Below, piece by piece: positions 16,804 through 25,694 of a stretch of 64,000 nt of DNA; positions within the stretch are counted from its first letter, which is position 1, and each line of letters starts with the position of its first letter. The position numbers and the translations under genes are program-made. The notes beneath the pieces were generated by a model that was not told the DNA's origin, searched no databases, and was given only the letters and a program-made list of their open reading frames with translations. Location: contig NZ_JAPRAQ010000007.1 in NCBI RefSeq assembly GCF_029989365.1, forward strand, positions 1 to 64,000, written 5' to 3'. Source of the stretch: Bradyrhizobium sp. Arg816. GTDB lineage: Bacteria; Pseudomonadota; Alphaproteobacteria; Rhizobiales; Xanthobacteraceae.

Positions 16804-17724
16804 CGGATCGCTGTCGCGCCATGCATCCGAGGGCAACGCAGACGATGCGCGAGGCGGCGAGCACGCCTAAGCCTCGTACGTCCGCATCCGGCACCAGCTC
16901 CACGAGATCAAAACCAACGATCCGCGCCCGCCTTGTCACGCCATGTAACAGCTCGACCACGTCGAGATAGCCTAACCCGCCCGGTTGAGGAACGAGAACA
17001 GCAGGGATCACGCTGGGATCAAGGCCATCGCAATCGAGCGTTGTGATGCAACGGCTGCCCGGCGGGATGTGATCGAGGATGGGTTGCACGCCGTTCTGTC
17101 GCACTGTCGCCGCACTGAACAGTGTCGCGCCCCAAGCACGGGCATCGGCGAGATCGACCGCCCGCGAGCCACCAATCCCGCGTTGCCCCACCTGAATGAT
17201 GCACTCCACCCATGGCATCTCGCTGGCCCGCCGCATCGTGCTCGAGAATGTGTGCTTGAGACCAGCGCGCTCGTCACGCCAGTCGAGATGCGCATCGATC
17301 TGCAGGATGGTGAGCGGACCAAACTGCTCGAATCCCGCGAAGAATGGAATGGGGACCGAGTCATCGCCGCCAAGCAGCAGTGGCACGGCACCCGCCTTCA
17401 GAATGCTGGCTGTTGTCGATGCGACAAGCGACCGGTTCTCCTGGGGTGTCGCCGGATTGGTCGGAAGATCGCCAAGATCAACGGCCCGCAGCCCCTCGGC
17501 CACCAAGGGGCCATTCTGATCGAAATCCCACCGCAAGGGATCACGCGCAATTTGCTGGGTACTTTCGCGAAGGGCTGAAGGAGCACAGGCGGCATGGCTG
17601 TTAACGCCTGGCACATGCGGCGTCGCGTCCGGCGCACCAAAGATCACGACATCCGCGCTTGAGAATGTGTCGGGCGCCGCCGCAGGGAGGCCCAGAAAGG
17701 TGGCGGGGTGACCGGATGTGTCAT
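16781..17724 (-). CDS. Arginase/agmatinase-family protein, probable 5-prime frameshift
   Basis: A ureohydrolase-fold protein. Metal-binding motifs are GGDDS (GGDHS in classic members, so one His is Asp), DAHLDW, and DCDGLDPSV; the HGTPF loop is replaced by FSSTMRRA. These changes suggest a divergent subfamily acting on a guanidine compound, or altered metal binding. A run of one frame reads back only to HPATFLGLPAAAPDTF without an ATG, whereas the ATG at 17724 starts MTHPVTP in another frame. One C missing from the C-run at about 17703-17708 would join them as MTHPVTPATFLG. If real, translation would have to start at the GTG at 17647 and lose about 25 residues. It follows the small gene ending at 17741 by 16 bases. 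Confidence 0.75.
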
Positions 17725-17740
17725 GGCATGTATGGAAGGC

Positions 17741-18088
17741 CTAAATGCCTATTGGTATTGGCAACGGCAATTGCATGTCCGCGAAGCATCCTTCATAGCG
17801 GTCGGTAAAGGCATGCAGGGCCTCCGGTATATCGCGGAGCTGGAGGTCGCAGCGTCGCCGCAATTCGTGAACCACTTCAGCCGACGCATCGCGCACCCAG
17901 CCTTGAGCGAGATTGAAGACTGCGACCCGGCGCCGACATTTGCATTTCCCCTCCAGCAAATCCATCACAACGGCTTCGAAGTCGCTGCCAAGGACCGGCG
18001 CCTCGCACCAGACAGGGGCCGAGGCGCCATGATCGTCCTCAACGAGATCGATGTCCTGCTCGCCATGCTGAGGGACGATGGACGACAT
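17741..18088 (-). CDS. Conserved hypothetical protein (115 aa)
   Basis: Starts at the ATG at 18088 with a GGAGGCG site. The sequence is acidic at the start (QHGEQDIDLVEDDHG), has a CKCRRR patch in the middle and a C-terminal VHELRRRCDLQLRDIPEALHAF stretch of predicted helix. No family is recognised. It lies 82 bases downstream of the Mn catalase gene in the same direction and just upstream of the arginase-like gene, so it may be part of a longer stress transcript. Composition and codon use match its neighbours, which supports it being real. Confidence 0.6.
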   Translation of the reverse strand: MSSIVPQHGEQDIDLVEDDHGASAPVWCEAPVLGSDFEAVVMDLLEGKCKCRRRVAVFNLAQGWVRDASAEVVHELRRRCDLQLRDIPEALHAFTDRYEGCFADMQLPLPIPIGI

Positions 18089-18169
18089 CAGAAACGCCTC
18101 CGATTACAGCGCATGGTGACCGACGCAGAAGCAAAGCTGCGCAGTTGCTGTGGCACCGCCCTCATCCGC

Positions 18170-19444
18170 CTACTGTTCGGTCTGTTCGACGGCCGCCGGC
18201 ATCTTGGCGACCGACATCAGAGACCGCGCGACTTGGTTGAGCAATTGGTCAGCGTTTTCCTCCTCTGCCAGTGACTTCGATAGGAGGCTGACCACGGCGC
18301 TATGGCGTAGCTGCTGGGCGAGGTTGCGCGCTGTCGTGTAGCCGGCAATCTCATAATGCTCGACCCGCTGCGCCGCGCCGATCAGGGCGAGGTCGGCCGC
18401 GGCGTCTTCCTTCTCCTCGCCCTCGGTCATGACTTCCTGACCTTCTTCGACAAGACCCATCATGCCCTTGCAGGGCTTGGCGCGCGCGGACTTGCCGAGC
18501 AACTCAAAGCATTCATTGATGCGCTCGATCTGGGTTTCGGTCTCGCCGAGATGCAGCTCGAACAGCTCGCGCAACTGGTCGAACCGCGCCGCTTCCGCCA
18601 TCTTGGGAAGCGCCTTCGTCAACTGCTTCTCGGCGTGAAGGATGTCGCGGAGCTCGTCGATCAGCAGGTCGCCAAGACCGGTCTCGTCGACCGGCGGTGA
18701 GCTTTCGGTGACGATAGCCGACGCGGGTCCTGGTTCCCCGGCCTGAATGGCCGGCGATTCCGTAAAGACCCATTCGCCGCCCTCGTTCCAGGGCCCGCGG
18801 GTGTCGATCTCACCATGATCGCCGGTGCCCGTGGAGTCGTTGAAGAACTGGTCGACGAGACCCGGTGTGGGCGCGATGCGGCCAATGCTGAAGGCCGGCT
18901 TGCTCATGCTCTCGAGGGCGAGCGAGAATGCCTTCATATGGGTGATTTCGCGGGTCATGAGGAACTGCAAGGCGTCCTTAGTGCCGGCGTCGTCAGTAAA
19001 GTTGATCAGGCGTTCGTAGACGATCTTCGCCCGCGCTTCGGCGGCGATATTGCTGCGCAGATCCACGTCCAGTTCGCCCGTGATCTTCAGGTAATCGGCG
19101 GTCCAGGCATTGCCTTGCGAATTGAAGAGGTTCACGCCGCCCCCACCCGCGATCGCGATCAGCGGATCGGCCTCGGCCGCCTGGCGATCAAACTTCGCCG
19201 GCTTGAGATGCATGCGGGCCAGCGTACCGACGACTTCCAGATGACTCAGCTCTTCGGTGCCGATATCCATCAGGAGGTCCTTGCGATCGGGGTCCTCGCA
19301 ATTGAGGCCCTGGATCGAATACTGCATCGCGGCTGCAAGTTCGCCGTTAGCGCCGCCGAACTGTTCAAGAAGCATATTGCCAAAGCGCGGGTCCGGCTCA
19401 TCGACGCGGACGGTGAACATCAACTTCTTGACGTGGTGATACAT
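18170..19444 (-). CDS. Manganese catalase fused to a DUF892 ferritin-like domain
   Basis: A 424-residue two-domain protein from the ATG at 19444. Residues 1-240 are a non-haem dimanganese catalase (MYHHVKKLMFTVRVDEPDPRF; DIGTEELSHLEVV with Glu/His ligands; EARAKIVYERLINFT; LMTREITHMKAFSLAL). After an acidic linker, residues about 265-420 form a DUF892 domain (YciF-like: DLLIDELRDILHAEKQL, ETETQIERINECFELLG, VEHYEIAGYTTARNLA). The catalase removes hydrogen peroxide in the cytosol; the second domain may store or shield metal. A free DUF892 protein is encoded at 22790. A GGAAC-N16-TGTT element lies at 19480-19504. Such a fusion puts two ferritin-like folds in one chain. Confidence 0.9.
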   Translation of the reverse strand: MYHHVKKLMFTVRVDEPDPRFGNMLLEQFGGANGELAAAMQYSIQGLNCEDPDRKDLLMDIGTEELSHLEVVGTLARMHLKPAKFDRQAAEADPLIAIAGGGGVNLFNSQGNAWTADYLKITGELDVDLRSNIAAEARAKIVYERLINFTDDAGTKDALQFLMTREITHMKAFSLALESMSKPAFSIGRIAPTPGLVDQFFNDSTGTGDHGEIDTRGPWNEGGEWVFTESPAIQAGEPGPASAIVTESSPPVDETGLGDLLIDELRDILHAEKQLTKALPKMAEAARFDQLRELFELHLGETETQIERINECFELLGKSARAKPCKGMMGLVEEGQEVMTEGEEKEDAAADLALIGAAQRVEHYEIAGYTTARNLAQQLRHSAVVSLLSKSLAEEENADQLLNQVARSLMSVAKMPAAVEQTEQ

Positions 19445-19479
19445 GGAAGAGCCTCGGGCTTGAAGGGAGATGAGTCCCG

Positions 19480-19504
19480 AACAGCCAGGCGCTGCGGTTG
19501 TTCC
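19480..19504 (-). promoter_or_regulatory. Candidate EcfG-like promoter (TGTT variant)
   Basis: On the minus strand GGAAC (19504-19500), 16 bases, TGTT (19483-19480), 35 bases before the catalase ATG. One mismatch to consensus. Confidence 0.5.
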
Positions 19505-19614
19505 TATCGAGGCGGAAGTGTCTCTGTGGCGGTCCAAGGTGGTCGCGCCAATTCGCTGATCAGATTTCGGCTTCCCGATTCATGGGCCAAAACGATCCGG
19601 ACCTCATGCTTGCA

Positions 19615-19639
19615 GGAACGGATGGTTGCCCAGCACATT
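19615..19639 (+). promoter_or_regulatory. Candidate EcfG-like promoter (CATT variant)
   Basis: GGAAC 19615-19619, 16 bases, CATT 19636-19639, 33 bases before the ATG at 19673. Confidence 0.5.
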
Positions 19640-19672
19640 CATTGTGCGGGAGGCCTTCCGTAGGAGGATCAA

Positions 19673-19873
19673 ATGGACAGCGAAGACGCCTTGGCAAAAG
19701 TGAAGGACGTTTCGGAAGGCGTACGTGAGACCGCCCGCACGGTGCGGCAAAGCCTGGAAGAAGGGCAGCCGCCGGGCCAGGCGCTCGCCTTTCTGCGCGA
19801 CGTGGTGCGAGAGGCCCCGCTGCCCTCGCTGCTCGTCGCCTTCATGCTGGGCTGCCTGATCGCGCGTCGTTAG
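19673..19873 (+). CDS. Small C-tail-anchored membrane protein (66 aa, DUF883/ElaB-like)
   Basis: The protein has an amphipathic, charged N-terminal helix (SEDALAKVKDVSEGVRETAR) and one C-terminal membrane helix (LPSLLVAFMLGCLIARR) ending in Arg-Arg. This plan matches the ElaB/YqjD-like group that anchors stress factors or ribosomes to the inner membrane, but it is shorter, so only a resemblance is claimed. A strong site TAGGAGG lies ahead of the ATG. Its stop overlaps the end of the convergent FAD oxidoreductase gene. The protein at 36753-36998 has the same layout, including a tail ending in arginines. Confidence 0.75.
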   Translation: MDSEDALAKVKDVSEGVRETARTVRQSLEEGQPPGQALAFLRDVVREAPLPSLLVAFMLGCLIARR

Positions 19874-21120
19874 CCAGCAATATCGCGGTCAATCGCAAGA
19901 TCATCGAGCAGGGGTGAAGAGCCTCCGGCAAGCAACGCGGCCAGAAGTTCCGCCGCAAGAAAGCTGAAGGTAATGCCGTTGCCGCCATAGCCAAAGGCGG
20001 CAAAGATATTCTTGCAGCCGGGCACCGCGCCGATCAACGGCAGGCCGTCATGGGTGGTATCGAAAGCGCCCGACCAGGTGAAGTCGACCCGGTCCGATGC
20101 CTGCGGCCAAAGGGCCTTCAGACAATCCTTGAGCGCCGCAACCTTTGCCGGTGTGGCGTCATTGCGAGCCTCGGGCTCGATCAGCGCATGATCATCCTCG
20201 CCACCAAGGATGACGCGGCCATCAGCTGTGGTCCGCGCATAATGATAGTTCCGGCTCGCTTCCCAGATCATCGCCTGTTCGGGCCAAAGATTGCCTGGCT
20301 GCCGCCGGGTCGCGATAGCCCAACTGGAGGCTGGTCGGGCTGTGAGCTTCACGATGTCGGGTACCACATAGCCGGTCGCGAGCACGACATGGCGCGCCTC
20401 GATCGAAAGCCCGCTTTCGAGGCCGACGGTTACGCTTTAAGCCGCGCTATCAAAGGCAACCGCATTGGCCTTGAGAAGGCGTGCACCGCGCTGGACGGAG
20501 ATATCGAGCAGGCCATGCGTGAGCAGCACGGGATCGGCATCAGCCGCGTCCCTTGACAAAAGGGCGCCCGCCCGCGCGATGCCAAAGCGCTTCAGCAGCG
20601 AGGCATGATCGAGAAAGCGGGATGGCTGATCGGCGCGGTTTCGCAGCGCATATTCATCCTGAACAAGCTTCGGACTGTCATCGACAGCGAGATAGAGCGA
20701 AAGACGAGGCCGCATCTGGCAGGCTATTCCATGATGGGCAACGAGAGACAGCAGGCCTTGCGCGGCATGGTGGCTGGCCCGATAGCAGCGCACGGCTTTC
20801 TCGAAGCCGTAGAGCTGCGCGAGCTCAAACAATGGCCGGTCGATTTCCCAGAGCAGCATGGCGGTGCTGGCCGCCGTGCTGCCGAGACTGGGAAGTTCGC
20901 GGTCGATAACAACAACCTGGTGGCCTTGCCGGGTCAGGCGCTCGGCCACCAGTGCGCCGGTAATACCGGCGCCAATGATCAGAATCCCGCAACGAGAGCT
21001 TTCAGCGATCGGTTCAATCGGCCGCGGCGGCAGGACGGCCCACGGTGTACGCGGGCTGCGCAGATCATCCTGCTCGATGTCATCGCCCTTGAAGATGGAA
21101 CGCTCCCAAGTGCCTTGATC
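19870..21120 (-). pseudogene. FAD-dependent oxidoreductase (DAO family) interrupted by TAA
   Basis: Two parts in the same frame make one DAO-type oxidoreductase of about 415 residues. The first part has the dinucleotide-binding turn ILIIGAGITGALVAERLTRQG and ends at a TAA (20437-20439) after NAVAFDSAA. Right after the stop the frame continues with SVTVGLESGLSIEARHVVLA and on to TWSGAFDTTHDGLPLIGAVP and FAAFGYGGNGITFSFLAAE, the C-terminal FAD contact. So a single codon was turned into a stop. No normal ATG is seen in frame after the upstream gene's stop at 21123, so the start is also doubtful. Its neighbour is another DAO-type enzyme with a Rieske domain. Confidence 0.8.
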
Positions 21121-21122
21121 CG

Positions 21123-22628
21123 CTAGACCTTCACCGCGCGCAAAGCCGACACGGCCGGTGCATTGATCGGCTGTCCGTTGGGGGCAAAGATCGAACCGTG
21201 GCACGGGCAGTCCCAGCAGCTCTCAAAGCTGTTCCAGTGCAGATGACAGCCGATATGGGTGCAACTGGCCGAATGAAGATGCAGTTCGCCGGCCTTGTCC
21301 TTGTAGGCGGCGATCTTTTCGAGACCTCGGCGCAGGATAGCGCCCTCACCCGGCTCAAGCTCTTCGAGGGAAGCGATTTCACCCGGTGCCACGTATTCCG
21401 CGAGATTTTGCAGGATCGTCATGTTCTCGCGTAGGAAGTTCCGCGCCGCTGCGAGCGGCTTGCGATCCGGCGCATAGACGGGCTTCCAGGGATGATCTTC
21501 GCCCAGAATGAGCGCCGTGTTCAGCATCGCGCCCATCACGCCATGGGTTAGACCCTGGCCTGAATCTCCCATCGCGAGGTAGATACGCTCGCTGCCGGGC
21601 TCGCGGCCGATGAAGCCGGCATAGTCGATCGTGTCGAGAACCTGACCCGACCAGCGATGGGTGATGCGGCCCAAAGCCGGAATCAATTCGCGTGCCCAGC
21701 TTTCCAGCCCGGCAAAGCGTTTGTCGGCGTCGTTGGCTTCGCCGCTTTTATGGTCTTCGCCGCCGACAAGAACGAAATCATGATCGTCTGGGCCGGTTTG
21801 CAGCCGTACATAGTGGTAGGGATCTTCGGTGTCCCAATAGAGCGCATCGGGAAGTTCGCCCCGTTCAATGGCGAAAGCGAGGACATACGTGCGATAGGGA
21901 GCCACCTTCGTGTGCAGTTGAAAGCGATCGGCGATGGATGCGTTGGTCGCGATCACGGCGTGGCTGGCCGTGACCTGCCCTTGCGATGTTCGCAGCGTGA
22001 CGGCGCCGTCCTGCTCGGCAACTTCTTCCACTGGACTGTTGGCAAAGAAACGAACGCCGCCGCTCTCGCAAACGGCCGCAAGTCCGGCGAGATATTTAAG
22101 GGGGTGGAATTTTGCTTGGCGTGGATATCGAAGGACATGCCGGTTCTCGCAGCCGTTGAGCGGCACGCCGACCAGCCGGTGAACGGGAGCGCCGACCTCG
22201 CGCACCGCTTCCAGCTCCTCATCGAATATATCGGCCGGCATGCCGTTGCCTTGAAAAAGATAGCCGTCAGTACGGAGGAAATCGCAGGCTATATTCTCGC
22301 CGGCCTGGATGTCCTCGATCCGGTCGACGGCGGCAGCCTGACTTTCGTAGAACAGCTTGGCGGCATCGGCGCCGCGCATCTTCTTGAATTCGCACATCAG
22401 ATCATCACAAAGCGGCGCAAGGTGCGCCGACGTGCGCGCCGTCATACCGCTTGCGATGCCTTTGCGATCAATGACAATGACCGACAGGCCGCGTTTCATG
22501 AGTTCGTACGCCGTCGAGAGCCCGGCGATGCCGGAGCCGACCACGGCGACATCGCAGTGCACATCGCCTTTGAGCGCTCCCGCTTCCGGCAGGATCTCGG
22601 TCTCCATCCAGAGCGATGTGCTGACCAT
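21123..22628 (-). CDS. FAD-dependent oxidoreductase with C-terminal Rieske domain
   Basis: A 501-residue protein. The N-terminal DAO domain has VAVVGSGIAGLSTAYELMKRG for FAD, with further contacts in GMTARTSAH and MGDSGQGLTHGV. The last 50 residues are a Rieske [2Fe-2S] domain with C456-T-H458 and C474-P-C-H477. The family moves electrons from an unknown substrate to or from the iron-sulphur cluster; it is common in stress clusters of soil bacteria. The ATG at 22628 has a GGAG site. A perfect EcfG promoter (22653-22677) lies just ahead and is back-to-back with another for the DUF892 gene. Confidence 0.9.
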   Translation of the reverse strand: MVSTSLWMETEILPEAGALKGDVHCDVAVVGSGIAGLSTAYELMKRGLSVIVIDRKGIASGMTARTSAHLAPLCDDLMCEFKKMRGADAAKLFYESQAAAVDRIEDIQAGENIACDFLRTDGYLFQGNGMPADIFDEELEAVREVGAPVHRLVGVPLNGCENRHVLRYPRQAKFHPLKYLAGLAAVCESGGVRFFANSPVEEVAEQDGAVTLRTSQGQVTASHAVIATNASIADRFQLHTKVAPYRTYVLAFAIERGELPDALYWDTEDPYHYVRLQTGPDDHDFVLVGGEDHKSGEANDADKRFAGLESWARELIPALGRITHRWSGQVLDTIDYAGFIGREPGSERIYLAMGDSGQGLTHGVMGAMLNTALILGEDHPWKPVYAPDRKPLAAARNFLRENMTILQNLAEYVAPGEIASLEELEPGEGAILRRGLEKIAAYKDKAGELHLHSASCTHIGCHLHWNSFESCWDCPCHGSIFAPNGQPINAPAVSALRAVKV

Positions 22629-22652
22629 GTTGAACTCCACCCAAAGAGGCAA

Positions 22653-22677
22653 AACGCGGCCTGTTCGCGCGGGTTCC
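22653..22677 (-). promoter_or_regulatory. EcfG-type promoter for the Rieske oxidoreductase
   Basis: Minus strand GGAAC (22677-22673), 16 bases, CGTT (22656-22653). Perfect consensus, 25 bases before the ATG at 22628. Confidence 0.75.
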
Positions 22678-22736
22678 GGCGGACGCGCGATACGCCACGT
22701 CATCATCTTCCCGGCCGGCTGCGGCGTTGTCGCATA

Positions 22737-22761
22737 GGAACTGTCACGCTGAGCGTGCGTT
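22737..22761 (+). promoter_or_regulatory. EcfG-type promoter for the DUF892 gene
   Basis: GGAAC 22737-22741, 16 bases, CGTT 22758-22761. Perfect consensus, 29 bases before the ATG at 22790. Confidence 0.78.
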
Positions 22762-22789
22762 TCCCCCGCTTTGGAGCAAGGAGTAAGCC

Positions 22790-23305
22790 ATGGGACTATT
22801 CACCAAAGACATCAAGACGATGGACGACCTGCTGCTGCATGGCTTGCAGGACATCTATTATGCCGAACGGCAGATCACCAAGGCCTTGCCGAAAATGATC
22901 GACAAGGCCACCAACCGTGATCTGGCCACGGGCCTCAAGAACCATCTTGAGGAGACCAACAAGCAGATCGAACGGCTTGAGAAGGTCTTCGAGAAACTCG
23001 GCCAATCGCCAAGCGGCACGCAATGCCCGGCCATCGACGGCATCATCAAGGAAGCCGATGAAACGGCCGGCGAGATCGAAGACAAGACGGTGCTGGATGC
23101 GGCGATCGTAGCCAACGCGCAGGCCGTCGAGCACTACGAGATTTGCCGCTATGGCACCTTGATCGCTTGGGCGGAAGAGCTCGGCCACGACGACATCGTG
23201 CGCTTCCTGGCGACGAACCTCAACGAAGAGAAGGCGGCGAACACCAAGCTCAACACAGTCGCGTTGCGCAAGGGCGTCAACAAGAAGGCCTCCACCGCCG
23301 CATGA
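22790..23305 (+). CDS. DUF892 / YciF-like ferritin-like protein
   Basis: A 171-residue four-helix protein of the YciF family, close in plan to the C-terminal domain of the Mn catalase at 18170. Helix motifs are DLLLHGLQDIYYAERQITKA, ETNKQIERLEKVFEKLG, AVEHYEICRYGTLIAWAEE and NLNEEKAANTKLN; Glu and His residues in these could bind a di-metal centre. Family members are induced by stress in enterobacteria and rhizobia; activity is not known. The ATG has an AAGGAG site and the gene sits behind a perfect EcfG promoter. Confidence 0.92.
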   Translation: MGLFTKDIKTMDDLLLHGLQDIYYAERQITKALPKMIDKATNRDLATGLKNHLEETNKQIERLEKVFEKLGQSPSGTQCPAIDGIIKEADETAGEIEDKTVLDAAIVANAQAVEHYEICRYGTLIAWAEELGHDDIVRFLATNLNEEKAANTKLNTVALRKGVNKKASTAA

Positions 23306-23372
23306 TCCGGCAGGGCCCGACGGATCGTTTTCCAGCGGGCCTGCTACTCCTTTCGAGGCCAAGTCATCCGTC

Positions 23373-23888
23373 ATGACTAATCTCACAAAACTGCCGAGTT
23401 GGGCCGACGTGAACAACATCTTCGCCGTGGTCGAGACGCCGCGCGGCAGTTCGTGCAAGCTCGAATTCGATCCTAAGCTCGGTGCTTTTGCTCTTGCGAA
23501 GCCGTTGATGGCGGGCCTGACCTATCCCTACGATTGGGGTTTCATTCCCTCGACCAAGGCCGAGGATGGCGATCCACTGGATGTGCTGATCCTGCACGAC
23601 GCGCAAACCTATCCCGGTGTTGTGCTACGCTGCCGGCCGATCGGCATTCTCGAAGTCGAGCAGAAGAAAAAGGGCAAGAGCGAGCGAAACGACCGCATTT
23701 TTGCGGTGCCGGACCGGTCCCCGCTCGAAACGAATCTTAAGGATATCCGCAGTCTTCCATCGCATGCGCGCGATGATCTCGAACAGTTCTTCCGGGCAAC
23801 GAATGCCCTGGAGAACAAGGAGCTGAAGTTTCTCGGATGGCATGGGCCGAACCGTGCGACCAAGGCCATCAAACGGCTGGCCCGCTGA
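23373..23888 (+). CDS. ppa: Inorganic pyrophosphatase (family I)
   Basis: A 171-residue soluble pyrophosphatase that splits PPi to phosphate with Mg. The signature is D65-G-D67-P-L-D70 within KAEDGDPLDVLILHD, with supporting residues in YPYDWGFIPST and in the lysine-rich KKKGKSERNDR stretch. Length is near the usual 175. It lies 67 bases after the DUF892 gene and may share its stress transcript. Because such an enzyme is normally essential and encoded elsewhere, this copy may be an accessory, stress-linked one; that is an inference. It is convergent with the OprB gene, with only 12 bases between them. Confidence 0.92.
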   Translation: MTNLTKLPSWADVNNIFAVVETPRGSSCKLEFDPKLGAFALAKPLMAGLTYPYDWGFIPSTKAEDGDPLDVLILHDAQTYPGVVLRCRPIGILEVEQKKKGKSERNDRIFAVPDRSPLETNLKDIRSLPSHARDDLEQFFRATNALENKELKFLGWHGPNRATKAIKRLAR

Positions 23889-23900
23889 ACCGCACGCAAA

Positions 23901-25343
23901 CTAGAACTTCAGAGTCGTTCGCAGGCCAAGCACGGTCGCATTGTGAAGAACCTTACCGGGCATTGCACTGGAAGGGCTGGTGGCGCCTCCGCCCGGATGG
24001 ATGATGTATTGAAGATTGGGCTGTAACGTCCACCCGTCTCTGATCTGATATTGATACACGGCTGTCAGAAGGCCTTCGAAACTTCGCATCGGCCAGGTTG
24101 GATCGACGAATGTGCGATAGTCCGCATCGAGCGTCTGCGCGCGTTTCGACACATGCGCGTAGCCGGCCGCGATTCCGAACTTGTCGTCCGGACGGCGGTC
24201 GTTGAGTCCGATGAACTCGATGCCAGCATCGGCGTAGCGATCGATGAGATTGCGGTCGGCGGGCGCACCCGAGACGCGCGCAAAGATGCCGATGCCGCGA
24301 TCATCGCTTTTCGGCACACGATAGAGCTTCTGCTCGAATACCATCCAGCCGCCGACATCACCGGACAAGAGCAGAGGTTCGCCGCTGCTAACGGGTGAAG
24401 CGAGTGAGACGCCATTGGACGCCAATCTCTGATCGGCGAAAGACCCAAAATGTCGCCAGCCGCCAAACTTGATCTGGCCGGCCGGGTTCGGATCGCCCTT
24501 CGTGTTATTCCAGGCATACTGGATCTGGCCGAGCAGGAGGGGCGGATCGTTGACGCGGAAGTTGACGCCATAGCGGTTACGCTCCTGCGGATCCCCGGGG
24601 CCGGGCCCAGCCTGATCGCCATCGAAGATGCCGCCAAGAACGGACAACTGCTCAGTGACATTCACCAGAAGCCGGGCTCCCATGGCAGCCAAGGGAGGCG
24701 ACGGACCGCCGCTCGGCAGATCAAGCGAGGTAATGGCTGGCCAGCCCATGGAGGCGTTGGTCAAGACGTCGGTGTATTTGGTATTGAAGAACTCGCTGTC
24801 GGCAGCGAGTTGCCCCACCTTGAGCGAGACTTTCTTGTTGCCCCACTGCTTTTCAAAATACGCCTCGTAAAGACGCGTGGAGGGCAACGCCTCGATCCCG
24901 CTGACCACAAGATAATTCTGTAGACTTCCGCGCGACAACCCGCCGCCATGGATCTGGAACATGTTGGCATGGAATGTCAGCTGGTCGAGGCCGGCGAGCT
25001 TTTGCAGGTCTAGGTCCACGGCGAGGTTCAACCGACCTTCGTAGACAGAACCCTGTTTCAGTCCGCCGGAAGGGTTGTCCAACACTTCGCCGATATAGGT
25101 GGCTGCGAATTTGACGCCGTACTTTTGCAAGGGATTGGGCAGAAGACCAAGCGTCTTTTCCTCCACGGTGCTTTCGCCTGTGTCGGGATCGGCGGGTTTA
25201 TCGTCGTCGGTCTTCTTGTTTTCCTGGGCGGCCGCCGTTCCCGCCGCAAAGAGAGTGGCGGCAAGAAGCAATCGGCCAAGTCGTCTTTTGGTACGGCTCA
25301 CAGTTTCGATCCTGAACGGCGGGACGCCCGCACATCGGGCCAT
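23901..25343 (-). CDS. OprB-family carbohydrate porin
   Basis: A 480-residue outer-membrane protein with a signal peptide (RLLLAATLFAAGTAAAQ) after a charged start. The mature part has the OprB pattern: KYGVKFAATYIGEVLDNPSG, a run of alternating beta-strands (YEAYFEKQWGNKKVSLKVGQ; FFNTKYTDVLTNAS; GPSPPLAAMGARL), and a C-terminal strand ending LGLRTTLKF with terminal Phe, as needed for BAM insertion. Such porins let sugars or other small polar solutes in. The ATG at 25343 gives a rather long n-region, and a later start is possible. It stands alone between a convergent pyrophosphatase gene and ligase debris. Confidence 0.88.
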   Translation of the reverse strand: MARCAGVPPFRIETVSRTKRRLGRLLLAATLFAAGTAAAQENKKTDDDKPADPDTGESTVEEKTLGLLPNPLQKYGVKFAATYIGEVLDNPSGGLKQGSVYEGRLNLAVDLDLQKLAGLDQLTFHANMFQIHGGGLSRGSLQNYLVVSGIEALPSTRLYEAYFEKQWGNKKVSLKVGQLAADSEFFNTKYTDVLTNASMGWPAITSLDLPSGGPSPPLAAMGARLLVNVTEQLSVLGGIFDGDQAGPGPGDPQERNRYGVNFRVNDPPLLLGQIQYAWNNTKGDPNPAGQIKFGGWRHFGSFADQRLASNGVSLASPVSSGEPLLLSGDVGGWMVFEQKLYRVPKSDDRGIGIFARVSGAPADRNLIDRYADAGIEFIGLNDRRPDDKFGIAAGYAHVSKRAQTLDADYRTFVDPTWPMRSFEGLLTAVYQYQIRDGWTLQPNLQYIIHPGGGATSPSSAMPGKVLHNATVLGLRTTLKF

Positions 25344-25406
25344 GTGATCGGCTTCAATTCAAGCCCGTTGATCGAAGAGTTTGCTTTGCAATCGCAAGAC
25401 TAACCT

Positions 25407-25694
25407 ATGTTAAGCGCGCGCAAAGTTCCCTCGTCCTGGCACATCAAGGCGAGCTCGGCCATCATCGACGGCGAGGTCGTGGTGCCGGCCGCCGATGGCA
25501 GCACCGATTTCTCCGTCTTGCAGACCGAGCTAAAGGGCACCTCGACCAAGATGGTACTCGTGGCCTTCGACCTGCTTTATCTCAACGGCAGGGACATCCG
25601 GAAGGTGCCGCTATTCGAGCGCAAGGCCGCACTGAAGAAAATCCCGATCGGCTACGACGCGGCGGCCGTCGACCCGTTCGTAACTTTCGCGTAG
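25407..25694 (+). pseudogene. DNA ligase (LigD-type) internal fragment
   Basis: The frame reads AIIDGEVVVPAADGSTDFSV, LVAFDLLYLNGRDIRKVPL and FERKAALKKI, i.e. ligase motif III (FDLLYLNG) and its surroundings. It has no adenylation site and ends abruptly at about 25645. The last 16 codons before the stop look unrelated. It overlaps the 3-prime end of the hydrolase gene on the other strand. Confidence 0.75.

Noticed and set aside
18815..19663. Plus-strand frame of 282 codons
   Set aside because: Antisense to the Mn catalase; no family features.
21657..22898. Long open frame (413 codons) on the plus strand
   Set aside because: It is antisense to the FAD-Rieske oxidoreductase and runs into the DUF892 gene; no motif, and typical of GC-rich shadow frames.
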